Assembly: GCF_900107235.1 (NCBI RefSeq)
Contig: NZ_FNPF01000021.1
Span: 1-49,172, forward strand
Reading direction: 5' to 3'
Origin: Citreimonas salinaria
GTDB lineage: Bacteria > Pseudomonadota > Alphaproteobacteria > Rhodobacterales > Rhodobacteraceae
Length of the DNA stretch: 49,172 bases
Below are positions 32,436 to 41,878 of this stretch, in pieces. The notes under the pieces are model-generated. The model did not search any database and was not told where the DNA came from. It saw only the letters and a list, made by a program, of their open reading frames with translations. Both the position numbers and the translations under genes were made by a program. Position 1 is the stretch's first letter, and each line of letters opens with the position of its first letter.

Positions 32436-35114
32436 ATGGCGGCGGTGAATTTCGAGCTTCGCAGCTATCAGAACGAGTCCCTGAGTAGCCTCAAGCGGTA
32501 TCTCCGTAAGGTCTCACTCATGGGAGCCAAGACGGCGTTCTACGACGCCACCAGCGTGCCATACGCCCCTGCACCGTTCGTCGACCCCGAGGTCCCTTAC
32601 TTCTGCATCCGCATCCCGACGGGCGGCGGCAAGACCATCGTCGCGGCGCATGCGGTCGGCGTGGCGGCGAAGACCTACCTGCAGGCCGACAACCCGATGG
32701 TGCTGTGGCTGGTCCCGTCGACAGCCATTCTCGCCCAGACGCTCGCCGCCCTGCGCGATCTCGACCATCCCTATCGGGGGGCGCTGGCCAAGGATTTCGG
32801 ACGGAACGTTTCGGTCATGTCGGTGTCTGAAGCGCTGTCCCTCTCACGCCCTGACGCGACGGGCGGGGCGTGCATCATCGTCGGCACGCTGCAGGCCTTC
32901 AGGGTGGATGACACGGCCGGCCGCAAGGTCTACGCCGATGCGGGCGCTCTGATGGACCATTTCAGCGGCCTGAAACCTTCCCAGCTGGAGCGGCTGGAGA
33001 AGGTCGAGGGAGCCGACCGGCCCGTCGCCTCGCTGGCGAACCTGCTGCGCCTTCATCGGCCCATGGTCATCGTCGACGAGGCGCACAACGCCCGCACAGC
33101 GCTGTCCTTCGAGACGCTGCGCCGGTTCGATCCGTCGATGATACTGGAGTTGACCGCCACGCCCCGGACAGACCCCGACCCGACGGGCGAGAACCCGTCT
33201 TCAAACGTGCTCTTCCACGTGTCCGCGGCCGAGCTAAAGGCCGAGGAGATGATCAAGCTGCCGATACGGCTTCAGACGGATACCGACTGGCGCAAAGTAG
33301 TCGGGCAGGCGCTGGACTGTCAGGCCGCGCTGGAGGACGCCGCCAAGGCCGAAGAGGGCGACACGGGCGACTATATCCGGCCCATCGTCCTGTTTCAGGC
33401 GCAGTCAAAGTCGAAGACGGATCCTGACCGGCTGACACCCGAGCGGGTCGTGCAATTCCTGACGGACGACAAGCGCGTCCCGCGCGAGCAGATCGCCATT
33501 CACGCCACCGGCTTCGCCGAACTGGACCAGATCGACGACATCGCGGACCCGTCGTGTCCAGTGCGCTACGTCGTGACCGTGCAGAAGCTGCGCGAGGGGT
33601 GGGACTGCCCGTTCGCTTACGTTCTGTGCTCGGTCGCCGAGCTGAACTCCAAGGTCGCCGTGGAGCAAATCCTTGGTCGCGTCCTGCGCATGCCGAAGGC
33701 ACGGCGGAAGACCCGTGACGTGCTCAACCGCGCCTACGCCTTTGTCACGTCCCGCGACTTCGGCGAGACAGCCAAGATGCTGCGGGACGGGCTGGTCGAG
33801 GGGGCGGGATTCGACAGACTGGAGGCCGCGCAGCTGGTGAAGGCGCATCAGGGTCTCGGCTTCGAAGAGGAACGCGCCGACTACGAGCACCGATCAGAGG
33901 CGCTTCCTGCTTCCCCTGGCGGGTCTTACGACGAGGTGACTGCCGCTATCGAGAAGCTGCCCCCGTCGCTCAAGACGCGCGTGCGCTTCGATACGTCCAG
34001 CCGCGAGATTGCCGTCACTCGCGCCCTGTCACGGGATGATCGGAACCTCATGCATCTGGCTTTTGCCAAGGTGCCAGGGGCCGAAAAGGTCATCGACAGG
34101 CTCTTCATCAAGTCAAACCGCATTCAGGCAACAGAGCTGCCCGAGGGCGAGAAGCCGCCCTTCATCGTCCCGCGTCTCGGCGTGCGCCGTCAGGGCGCCT
34201 TGGAACTGTTCAGCCCGGACCACTTCCTCGATCTTCCGTGGAACCTCGCCGAATGTGATGTGGCGGGCTTCGTGAAGCGGTTCACCATCAACGAAGACAG
34301 CAAGTCGGGCGAGATCGACGTCAGCGAAAAGGGCCAGATGAAAGTCAAGTTCGTGGGTCACCTCCACGACCAACTCGCCATGGCCATTCAGGAACCGGCG
34401 TGGAGCCTGCCTCGGCTGGTGAACTGGATCGACCGCGGTATTCCGCATCCAGACGTGACCAAGCCCGCCGCGCGGGTGTTCACTCAGCGGGCGCTTCAAG
34501 ACGTCATGAAGGCGAAGGGCTACACGCTCGACCGACTGGCCCGCTACAAATACGAGCTGCGGCGCGAGCTGGCCGAAGAGATCAAGACGCTGCGGGAGCA
34601 GCGCGAGAAAGGAAAGTACGAAGCCCTCTTCGCTGCCGACGCCGAGACGTTCGAGACCAGCGCCGACCTTGCCATCGTCTTCGACGAACAGACCTACGCC
34701 TACAACCAGCCCTACCGGGGCACGCGGACGTTCAACAAGCACTACGTGCCGATCATCGGCGACCTGAAACCTGACGGCGAAGAATTCCGCTGCGCGGTGT
34801 TCCTTGACGAGCACCCGAAGGTGCGCTTCTGGATACGCAACGTGGACCGCAAACCGAACGCCTTCTGGCTGCAGCTTTCGAGCGGGCGCTTCTATCCGGA
34901 CTTCGTTGCCATGCTGACCGATGGTCGAATCGCGGTGGTCGAATACAAAGGCAAGCACTTGGCCGAAGAGGCGAAGGAAAAGCGTCTTGTCGGGGAACTG
35001 TGGGCAGAAGCGAGCGACGGGCATTGCCTCTTCGACATGCCGACCGGGAACGACTTCTCCACGCTTGACGTCCTCCTCAAGTCGCCCTCGTTGGGCAGCC
35101 CAGCCGCCCCTTGA
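32436..35114 (+). CDS. res: Type III restriction enzyme helicase-nuclease (Res)
   Basis: 892 residues. An SF2 helicase core holds Walker A PTGGGKT (about 63-69), the DEAH box VDEAHNA (about 212), LTATPR and the motif VI QILGRVLRMP. Near the C-terminus a PD-(D/E)xK nuclease is visible as YPDFVAML and VVEYKGK (about 820-843). Res uses ATP to sense two unmethylated sites and cuts DNA together with Mod. Both genes appear intact and overlap in operon fashion, so the plasmid probably carries active defence, which also favours its retention. IS110 lies 170 bp downstream. Confidence 0.92.
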   Translation: MAAVNFELRSYQNESLSSLKRYLRKVSLMGAKTAFYDATSVPYAPAPFVDPEVPYFCIRIPTGGGKTIVAAHAVGVAAKTYLQADNPMVLWLVPSTAILAQTLAALRDLDHPYRGALAKDFGRNVSVMSVSEALSLSRPDATGGACIIVGTLQAFRVDDTAGRKVYADAGALMDHFSGLKPSQLERLEKVEGADRPVASLANLLRLHRPMVIVDEAHNARTALSFETLRRFDPSMILELTATPRTDPDPTGENPSSNVLFHVSAAELKAEEMIKLPIRLQTDTDWRKVVGQALDCQAALEDAAKAEEGDTGDYIRPIVLFQAQSKSKTDPDRLTPERVVQFLTDDKRVPREQIAIHATGFAELDQIDDIADPSCPVRYVVTVQKLREGWDCPFAYVLCSVAELNSKVAVEQILGRVLRMPKARRKTRDVLNRAYAFVTSRDFGETAKMLRDGLVEGAGFDRLEAAQLVKAHQGLGFEEERADYEHRSEALPASPGGSYDEVTAAIEKLPPSLKTRVRFDTSSREIAVTRALSRDDRNLMHLAFAKVPGAEKVIDRLFIKSNRIQATELPEGEKPPFIVPRLGVRRQGALELFSPDHFLDLPWNLAECDVAGFVKRFTINEDSKSGEIDVSEKGQMKVKFVGHLHDQLAMAIQEPAWSLPRLVNWIDRGIPHPDVTKPAARVFTQRALQDVMKAKGYTLDRLARYKYELRRELAEEIKTLREQREKGKYEALFAADAETFETSADLAIVFDEQTYAYNQPYRGTRTFNKHYVPIIGDLKPDGEEFRCAVFLDEHPKVRFWIRNVDRKPNAFWLQLSSGRFYPDFVAMLTDGRIAVVEYKGKHLAEEAKEKRLVGELWAEASDGHCLFDMPTGNDFSTLDVLLKSPSLGSPAAP

Positions 35115-35282
35115 AAGGGCCTGTTCAAATGATCCAGCCCTTTGCATTCCGTGGTGCAGATCAGCGTGCCAGAGGCCCGAGGCGCGATGTCTGCTTCGAG
35201 CCCAAGTTGACCATGACGCTCAGTGCCGCGTTCGCACGTGCAGCAAAGCGCGGCTCAGCGTTCTCGGCCCACAGCGGATGAG

Positions 35283-36629
35283 GTGGATGGCCCCTGCTCC
35301 CTCGGCGTCGCGATGCGCCATAATGCAGTTGTCATCAACTGCTGAGAGAGGAGCCACCCAATGACAGTTAAGACAATCGGTCTGGATTTGGCCAAGGACG
35401 TCTTTCAGGTTCACGGAATTTCTGCGAATGGGCGCGTCATCTTCAACAAGAAGGTCAAGCGCGCGAAGCTTCTGCAATTCTTCGAGTCCCTGCCACCCTG
35501 CGTCGTCGGCATGGAGGCGTGCGGGTCCGCCCATCACTGGGGACGCGAATTGCGCAAGCTCGGCCACGACGTCCGGCTGATGCCCGCGAGCTACGTGAAG
35601 CCCTACGTAAAGCGAGGCAAGACCGACGCGGTCGACGCTGAGGCGATCTGCGAGGCGGTGCGACGCCCCACGATGCGCTTTGTTGAACTGAAAACGGAGG
35701 ACCAGCAGGCGATCCTGACGATCCACCGCACCCGCGATCTCGTGGTCCGGCAGCGAACCCAGGTCGTAAACATGATCCGCAGCATCTTGCGCGAGTTCGG
35801 CCATGTCCTGCCGACCGGGGTCGAGGCTGTCCTCGCCTTCGCCAAACGCCACCTCGACGGGGACCTGCCCGACATGCCGGAGCTGGCCAATGGCATTCTC
35901 GGGACGCTGTGCCACCAATTGATGGGCCTCAACACGCGTGTCGTCGGCTACACCAAGATGATCGAGCAGCATGCCATGATGAATGCAGACGCCCGGCGGC
36001 TGATGCGTATCCCCGGGATCGGTCCGATTACCGCCTCGGCCATCATCGCTACGATCGGCGACGCAAAACAGTTCCGGACCGGGCGCGATCTGGCAGCCTG
36101 GTTGGGGCTGACGCCCTTGAACAAATCCAGCGGTGGCAAGGAGCGGCTCGGAAAGATCACCAAGAAGGGCGACCGCTACATCAGAAAGCTGCTGATCGTC
36201 GGCATGACGTCGCGCGCGTTGATGGGCAAGAAGCATCCCGAACGCGTCGATCTCTGGACGGCCAAGATCCTGGCCGGGAAGCCGTTCCGGCTGGCGACCG
36301 TTGCCATGGCCAACAAGGCCGCCCGGATCGTCTGGGCCATGCTGACGAAACAACAGGACTACCGCCAGCCGAGCACCTGACTGCACGGCCGGCGCGAGAT
36401 GCAAGACGCCTGAATCGTGATGATGCGGAACGAAGTCAACCAAGAGCAAGGACACTCCGTGAATGTCAGCGGCTCTCGAGGTCGCTAAGCCGATTGGAAC
36501 CTCGCTCGCGGAACTCATCAGGGCCAGTGGCATCCCGAAGGTGCCACGCAAACAGGCCGGACAGACGACTGTACTGACGAAGACGCCGCAAAATCGCGAC
36601 AAAGCTCTTGCAAAGCAGGGGCCATCCAC
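35283..36629 (+). mobile_element. IS110 family, IS1111 subgroup element
   Basis: Perfect 16-bp inverted repeats GTGGATGGCCCCTGCT (35283-35298) and AGCAGGGGCCATCCAC (36614-36629) flank the transposase gene. Members of the IS1111 subgroup have such subterminal repeats, so the true tips lie a few bases outside. No target-site duplication is expected in this family. Whether 35115-35282 belongs to the element is unclear. Confidence 0.8.
35361..36380 (+). CDS. IS110/IS1111 DEDD transposase
   Basis: 339 residues, the normal full length. The N-terminal RuvC-like DEDD domain shows GLDLAKDVFQVHG (D8), VGMEACGS (Glu) and KTDAVDAEAI (two Asp). The C-terminal transposase-20 domain has IPGIGPITASAII and SGGKERLGKITKKGDRYIRKLL, with its catalytic Ser region. 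The gene is intact. GAGAGAGGAG precedes the ATG at 35361. Recent work assigns bridge RNAs to IS110 elements; the noncoding ends here (about 35260-35360 and 36381-36640) are where one would look. Confidence 0.95.
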   Translation: MTVKTIGLDLAKDVFQVHGISANGRVIFNKKVKRAKLLQFFESLPPCVVGMEACGSAHHWGRELRKLGHDVRLMPASYVKPYVKRGKTDAVDAEAICEAVRRPTMRFVELKTEDQQAILTIHRTRDLVVRQRTQVVNMIRSILREFGHVLPTGVEAVLAFAKRHLDGDLPDMPELANGILGTLCHQLMGLNTRVVGYTKMIEQHAMMNADARRLMRIPGIGPITASAIIATIGDAKQFRTGRDLAAWLGLTPLNKSSGGKERLGKITKKGDRYIRKLLIVGMTSRALMGKKHPERVDLWTAKILAGKPFRLATVAMANKAARIVWAMLTKQQDYRQPST

Positions 36630-36765
36630 AGAGGACATTCGAGGGAAAGGTCTGCGCCGCAGCGCGGCTTCGCCGATCCAGCCGTTCGTCGACCGCGCAG
36701 CATGCGCATCAGTATCTGTTGCGACGTCGCCGCAGAACGCTCCGTCGTGAGAGCTGCTTGATCTA

Positions 36766-37788
36766 TCAGCGCCAGCCGAGCGCAGGAGCGACATGCTTTA
36801 GTATCGCCTCGATGACATGGGCGTTGTAGTCGACCCCGAGCTGGTTGGGGATCGTCAGAAGCAGAGTATCCGCTTCGGCGATGGCCTCGTCCCCGGCAAG
36901 CTGCGAGACCAGCCTGTCGGGCTCGTCGGCGTAGCTGCGGCCGAAGATCGCCCGCGTCTGCGCATCGAGATAACCGATCTGGTCCTGACCCTGGTTGCCG
37001 CGGCCGAAATAGGCGCGGTCCTCGTTCGAAACGAGCGGGAAGATGCTCCGGCTGACCGATACCCTCGGCGTGTGCGCGTGCCCGGCGTCCGTCCACGCAT
37101 GGCGGTAGGCGCGGATTTGCTCGGCCTGCTGGACGTGAAAGGGCTGCCCCGTCTCGTCGTCCTTCAGCGTCGAGCTTTGCAGGTTCATGCCCAGTTGCGC
37201 CGCCCACACAGCGGTCGCGTTCGAGCCTGCGCCCCACCAGATGCGGTCCCGCAACCCCATGGAATGCGGCTCGAGGCGCAGAAGGCCGGGCGGGTTGGGG
37301 AACATCGGGTTCGGGTTCGGCCGGGCGAAGCCTTCGCCGCGCAGCACGTCCAGAAGCACCTCAGCATGGCGGCGCCCCATGTCGGCATCAGTCGTGCCCT
37401 CGGCCGGCTCGTAGCCGAAATGCCGCCAGCCGTCGATCACCTGCTCCGGAGAGCCGCGACTGATGCCCAGCTGAAGCCGGCCGCCAGAAATCAGGTCGGC
37501 CGATCCCGCATCCTCGGCCATGTAAAGCGGGTTCTCGTAGCGCATGTCGATGACGGCGGTGCCGATCTCGATGCTTTGGGTGCGCGCACCGATCGCGGCC
37601 AGCAGCGGAAACGGCGACGCCAGCTGCTGGGCAAAGTGATGCACGCGGAAATACGCGCCATCGGCACCCAGCTCTTCGGCCGCGACCGCGAGGTCGACCG
37701 ACTGCAACAGCGCATCGGCGGCAGAACGGGTTCGGGAGCCTTGGGAAGAGCTCCAGTGACCGAAGGACAAAAAGCCGATCTTCTTCAT
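36766..37788 (-). CDS. Luciferase-like flavin-dependent monooxygenase
   Basis: 340 residues of the LLM class. The TIM-barrel start MKKIGFLSFGHW is followed by ELGADGAYFRVHHFA (the residue pattern around the flavin pocket), IEIGTAVIDMRYENPLYMAED and LGISRGSPEQ. AGGAGAA sits upstream of the ATG at 37788. These enzymes use reduced flavin and oxygen on varied substrates; the substrate here is unknown. It stands alone in the cargo region just after IS110, and its 3' end is close to the element's right end. Confidence 0.88.
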   Translation of the reverse strand: MKKIGFLSFGHWSSSQGSRTRSAADALLQSVDLAVAAEELGADGAYFRVHHFAQQLASPFPLLAAIGARTQSIEIGTAVIDMRYENPLYMAEDAGSADLISGGRLQLGISRGSPEQVIDGWRHFGYEPAEGTTDADMGRRHAEVLLDVLRGEGFARPNPNPMFPNPPGLLRLEPHSMGLRDRIWWGAGSNATAVWAAQLGMNLQSSTLKDDETGQPFHVQQAEQIRAYRHAWTDAGHAHTPRVSVSRSIFPLVSNEDRAYFGRGNQGQDQIGYLDAQTRAIFGRSYADEPDRLVSQLAGDEAIAEADTLLLTIPNQLGVDYNAHVIEAILKHVAPALGWR

Positions 37789-38161
37789 GCGCGTTCTCCT
37801 AAAGGTAGGCGCGGCCACGGGTCGAAGCGTTGCAGGCATCTCTCCGCCGCTCAGATGTATACAGCGGACTCGGACTTTCGAACGACAGCCGCTCCGCATT
37901 ATTGAACAGCAGGCGTGCTTTCAATGAAGTCCCGCGGCGGACGGTTGCGCCGACGCGAGGGATATGTCCGCCGCGTGCAGCCCGTAGCCGCCTTTCGGCC
38001 CGAGATGAGCATGCCGCGGCGCGGCTTTGCGGAAGCAGTCGTTCATCAAAGGCGCAGCGCAAGCGGCCGGCAGACATCGACCCGGAGCTTCCGGACGCTC
38101 ACTTTACCCGCACGACATCTCTGTCATCAAGCGACCGCCTGAACAATCCTGCGGATGGCGA

Positions 38162-38383
38162 ATGAAGCAGGGAGGCACGTTATGTCGAGCGGCAAGAAGC
38201 AGCGAAATCATCGGGGTCGCGGGTTGCTTCTGTGACGCGCGCCCACTCGTCAGGGGCACCCGCATCGAGCCGCGGCAGCTGCATGTCTGCGCGGACGAGG
38301 AATTCATCGCCGGCGCACTCAAGGACCACCCGGGCCTGATCCGAGGGCAGATCTTGGCGTCGTTTGATTACCCGGCGCGGTGA
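38162..38383 (+). CDS. DUF433-like small protein (73 aa)
   Basis: The segment RPLVRGTRIEPRQLHVC followed by GALKDHPGL and QILASFDYPAR matches DUF433, a short helix-turn-helix-like family that usually pairs with a DUF5615 PIN-like toxin. GGATGGCGA precedes the ATG at 38162. I find no convincing DUF5615 partner downstream, so the protein may be an orphan or degraded. The stretch 37789-38161 contains no supported gene. Confidence 0.5.
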   Translation: MKQGGTLCRAARSSEIIGVAGCFCDARPLVRGTRIEPRQLHVCADEEFIAGALKDHPGLIRGQILASFDYPAR

Positions 38384-39008
38384 GGTGGCTAAGCGGTGGA
38401 GATGCTTTCTTCCACGACACATATCTCCAGTGCCAAACCGGAAAGCTCGTCGAGTAGCTGGCCGAGATCATCGACCCTCGGCAGAAAAACTTCTCCAGTG
38501 CCGAGATCCGCGATCTGATGCGCCAACTGATTGGCGTATCGGGCTCGGATCCCAGATACTTGAAAGCGATTCTGGAGATGCTTCGCGTCTACGCTGGCCG
38601 GGGCGCCTATTCTCAGGACCACGCTGCGGCAGCCTGTCTTCGGGCACTGCAGCACGTGCTTCTGCGTATCACATAACAGGCATGCAGACATGACATCGCC
38701 CCCCCAAAATCAGCTTGACTATAGCATTTAATGCTGTGGGTGTCACTCGCAACTCGCCGCGTTGCTGGCGCAATGTCTCGAGAGAGATTGGTCGATTCCA
38801 AGAGGCATTTCAGTTGCATGTTCCACCGCCCGTCGAACGAGCCGCGTATCCCGGAATTTTTGCTTTCGCAGCTCGAGCCGAATGACCTACCTTTGCAGGA
38901 CAGTTGAGATGAAGCAAGAATCACGGTCGCTTGCGGAGAGGCGATCAGCCCTGCCTGTCGCAACAGCCTCAATTTCAGTGGCCATTCGACCCGGCTCGGC
39001 GGAAGAAT
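38384..39008. other. Gene-free stretch, probably decayed sequence
   Basis: Several overlapping frames on both strands, none convincing. An AGCATT-T-AATGCT palindrome is at 38723-38735. Confidence 0.4.
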
Positions 39009-39497
39009 TCATCTGCTGCCGCTCCTGGGATGCTCCCGGAATGCCTCGGCAAAGCGACTCATCAGGCGGACCAGCGTGACGACATCCTTGTCTTCCCACG
39101 TCTCAAAAAGCTCCCTGGCCATCCGTTGACGTGCTTTATCAATCTTGTCGGTCGTTGCCCTGCCAGCTTGCGTCAGCACCGCTTCGCGGACCCTGCGGTC
39201 GGTCTCGCTTGGTTGCCGTGCAACCAGGCCAAGGCTTTCAAGCTTGCCGATCTGGCGGCTGACCGTTGAGTGATCCAGCCCCATACGCTCTGCCAGCTCG
39301 ACGATGCTTACCGGCCCAAGTCGTTCGACGGCCACGAGCAGTTTGAACAGGGCCTTGTCCAGCGAGACGCCGGCCTCCTCGAGCAGTTCCTCGTCTCTCT
39401 GCGGCCGGTTCATCGCGACGGTGATTTCGACAAGCGCGCCGTGCAGATCGCGGAGCAGAGCGTCTTTGCGTGTATTTTGCACGTTTTCCGTTGACAT
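39009..39497 (-). CDS. MarR-family transcriptional regulator
   Basis: 162 residues with the MarR winged helix. Residues about 50-110 read ALFKLLVAVERLGPVSIVEL and LDHSTVSRQIGKLESLGLV, followed by the wing RQPSETDRRVREAVLT and a dimerisation helix. It is divergent from the AttH-like gene. Two copies of a CGTG-7-CACG dyad, one in the intergenic region and one in its own first codons, are probable operators. It likely represses itself and the exported protein in response to an unknown ligand. Confidence 0.9.
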   Translation of the reverse strand: MSTENVQNTRKDALLRDLHGALVEITVAMNRPQRDEELLEEAGVSLDKALFKLLVAVERLGPVSIVELAERMGLDHSTVSRQIGKLESLGLVARQPSETDRRVREAVLTQAGRATTDKIDKARQRMARELFETWEDKDVVTLVRLMSRFAEAFREHPRSGSR

Positions 39498-39533
39498 GCC
39501 GAAGCCTTTATTTTACGTGCATAATACACGTAA
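39469..39533. promoter_or_regulatory. Two MarR-type operators
   Basis: TTACGTG-CATAATA-CACGTAA (39513-39533) lies between the divergent genes. A second copy, CGTGTATTTTGCACG (39469-39483), matches the reverse complement of the first core at 14 of 15 positions and lies inside the 5' end of the marR coding region. Their centres are about 47 bp apart. Confidence 0.7.
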
Positions 39534-39623
39534 CTGACACATGAAGGCAAGTGCTTTCCCGAGGGCAGAGATCTGTCCCGGAGGAGCGATGGCCTGCGCG
39601 TAATAGCATGAAAGGAAGATGGC

Positions 39624-40634
39624 ATGTTCAAAGCAACGGCACTGACATTCGCTGCGACCATTCTGGTCGCCAGCCTCGGTTCCGAAACCGCCGCCGAGAG
39701 CTTTCCCAAGCTGATCGACCCCGCCACGGATTTCGCCGCCCAGCCGCCCGGGCCGGAACTCGGATGGGCCGACTCCGTCTATATCACCAGCCGGTTGAAC
39801 GCTGATGGCCGCGATATCGGCATCCTGCTCCATGTCGTATCGATCCCGAACGGGCCGGGGCGCAAGATTGTCTTGTCGGCGACCGACGAGACGACCGACT
39901 TCTACAGATACGAAGTCGTCCCGGTGCAGGAAAGCGATTTCCATTGGAGCGCCGACGGGTTGAACATCACGGCGCCGGGACTGACCTGGACCGGCGATGC
40001 CGAGCGGATGTCCATCTCGTTCGAAGTTCCCTGGTTCGCTCTTGACCTCGAACTGGAGTCCGAAGGGCCGGTGATGGCGTATGGCGGAAGCGGATCCTTC
40101 CCCCTCTTCGGTGATGTGAACCACGAATTCGCGCTTCCGAACATGCGAACGACCGGGACGCTGTTGCTTGAAGGGAACACGCACGAGGTTGTGGGTCAGA
40201 CATGGGTGGATCGCCAGTGGGGAGCGACTTCGCCTCAAGCGGATGCACATTGGAGCTGGATCAGCTTCAACATGCCGAACGGGGACGCAATGGCCATCTG
40301 GGATACGGTGAGCCCGACAACAGGCAATCAGTCCTGGGCGACGGTGGTGCGCAGGGACGGAACCCACATCGTGACCGAGGTCGAGCCGTTCGCGGAGGGC
40401 GCCAGCGAGATCTGGACCAGCCCTGAAAGCGGCAACACCTACCCCACCCGCTGGCAGGTCAGAATCCCCGCACTGAACGCGGCGCTGACGGTGAATGTGA
40501 CGGGCAATCTTCATCAGGAAATCGTCATCAACGGAGACGGGCGCTATGAGGCTACCGCAGCCTTTTCCGGCACCTATCAGGGCGAGAACATTTCAGGCAA
40601 AAGCTATGTCGAGATGTTCGGAGAGTGGCAGTAA
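39624..40634 (+). CDS. Exported AttH/lipocalin-like protein
   Basis: 336 residues with a signal peptide (about 1-24, ending ETAAE). The mature protein is almost all beta and carries WVDRQWG (about 193-199) near HWSWISFNMPNGDAM. These are landmarks of the AttH/CrtC-type lipocalin-like fold, related to carotenoid hydratases and secreted attachment-factor proteins. AAGGAAG precedes the ATG. The MarR operator lies in its promoter region. It is followed by a membrane protein gene. The substrate is unknown; a periplasmic hydrolase or lipid/hydrophobic-ligand role is possible. Confidence 0.75.
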   Translation: MFKATALTFAATILVASLGSETAAESFPKLIDPATDFAAQPPGPELGWADSVYITSRLNADGRDIGILLHVVSIPNGPGRKIVLSATDETTDFYRYEVVPVQESDFHWSADGLNITAPGLTWTGDAERMSISFEVPWFALDLELESEGPVMAYGGSGSFPLFGDVNHEFALPNMRTTGTLLLEGNTHEVVGQTWVDRQWGATSPQADAHWSWISFNMPNGDAMAIWDTVSPTTGNQSWATVVRRDGTHIVTEVEPFAEGASEIWTSPESGNTYPTRWQVRIPALNAALTVNVTGNLHQEIVINGDGRYEATAAFSGTYQGENISGKSYVEMFGEWQ

Positions 40635-40705
40635 GACCGCGGCGCAACAAGCTTCGCCCGTCGCGTAACCGGCGGCGGGCGAACGACGACCGGACAAGCA
40701 GCAAG

Positions 40706-41395
40706 ATGCGCATCGCTTCAACGACCGAACGCTCCGCCAGACATACACTGCGAACATTTGCAGCCGTGATCGTCATCTGGACGACGACGAGCCTGAGCTA
40801 CTACTGGTTATTGGGAGCGCTTCGTGTCGAGGACGGCCTCAACGATGCTCCGGCATTCTATGCGGCCTTCTACTTGGCATGGGCCGCGGTAGCCTTCCTT
40901 GCCTTCCGACGATCTCATTTCGATTGGCTGACAGCCGAAGCGGTGATCCGCTACGTCCCCGCAGCGAGCTTGCTGGCGGCCGGGCTCTTCGGCATCGGCG
41001 CCGTCGCAATTCCGAGTCTGCCCGGGTTGCCATTAGGGCCGCCGGACGGGCCGCCCCATCCCTTCGAGATGACATCGGCCTACTTTCTTCCCAAGTCGGC
41101 AGAAATTCTCCTGCAGCAGTTGCTGATCGCGACGCTCACGATTGAACTGAAGTTCCGGCATCTTTCCGACATCAAGGTAGCAACGCTCGTCGGATTGCTG
41201 TTCGGCGGCGCTCACATGATGTGGGCCGTCATCTATCCTGAACCTGTTATCCTCTTCAGACTGACCTTCGCCGCATTGCTCCTGGGAACCCTGGCCCCTT
41301 GGCTGATGCTGCGCTTGCGATGTGGGTTCCTGGTATCCTACACAACGCATTGGTTGATCTATGCTTGGCTGGCACCGCTGTTCTGGTCTGCCTGA
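40706..41395 (+). CDS. CPBP-like integral membrane protein
   Basis: About 229 residues with six or so transmembrane segments. The second half resembles the CPBP/CAAX-protease family: a Glu in EILLQQLLI, GLLFGGAHM (the FxxxH motif) and TTHWLIYAW (the final His). The first motif lacks the second Glu and the Arg of the canonical EExxxR, so proteolytic activity is doubtful. The ATG at 40706 has a weak ribosome-binding site, and the frame is open to 40625. It follows the AttH-like gene by about 70 bp, probably in one transcript. Confidence 0.7.
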   Translation: MRIASTTERSARHTLRTFAAVIVIWTTTSLSYYWLLGALRVEDGLNDAPAFYAAFYLAWAAVAFLAFRRSHFDWLTAEAVIRYVPAASLLAAGLFGIGAVAIPSLPGLPLGPPDGPPHPFEMTSAYFLPKSAEILLQQLLIATLTIELKFRHLSDIKVATLVGLLFGGAHMMWAVIYPEPVILFRLTFAALLLGTLAPWLMLRLRCGFLVSYTTHWLIYAWLAPLFWSA

Positions 41396-41693
41396 AGAGC
41401 GCGATCCTCGCAAAGGAAAACGCCGGAAATTGTGGTGGGGCAGTCATCCGGCGACGCAGCGGGTGGCGACCAAGTCGCACCATGCGGACGTCAGCTTCCG
41501 TCGACCCAGCCTTGCGGGCTTGCGACCGCAGCGAATTCACACTTTCCGCCCTTCTCTGCCAGATGCTTCATGTGCGAGATCCAATCTCTTGCGCGTGCAG
41601 CGAACGGCGGGAAGGTCCGCCTCGCGGCCGTTCAAGCACTTTGGTGGGGCACAGACCGCAAGATGATCCCCGATCAGGCGCAGCACGCGTCCT

Positions 41694-41821
41694 ATATTGA
41701 GCTGCGCGGTCGGCTGCGGGAACTGGCCAATGAACGTCGCCGGCTCGATTATCGTCGGCTCTTCGTTCTTTTGCGCCGCGAGGGCGAACCTTCGAGGATC
41801 GGCCGGATCTATCGGCTTTAC
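41694..41821 (+). pseudogene. IS3-family transposase (OrfB) fragment
   Basis: The frame ELRGRLRELANERRRLDY followed by RRLFVLLRREGEPSRIGRIY matches the N-terminal part of IS3-group OrfB (usual text: RRFGYRRLHVLLRREG). After IYRLY the similarity stops abruptly. The upstream OrfA and the catalytic DDE domain are absent. It is a relic next to the SDR gene. The surrounding stretch 41396-41878 shows nothing else coding. Confidence 0.6.
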
Positions 41822-41878
41822 AGCAATGGATTATACCCCGACCGCCTTCCGGCACGTGTTGCGCGAGGGCTGTGCAGA

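Noticed and set aside
38389-38691. DUF5615 PIN-like toxin partner for the DUF433-like gene on the minus strand
   Set aside because: The frame has only scattered likeness, lies on the opposite strand to the expected operon, and lacks the N-terminal acidic residues.
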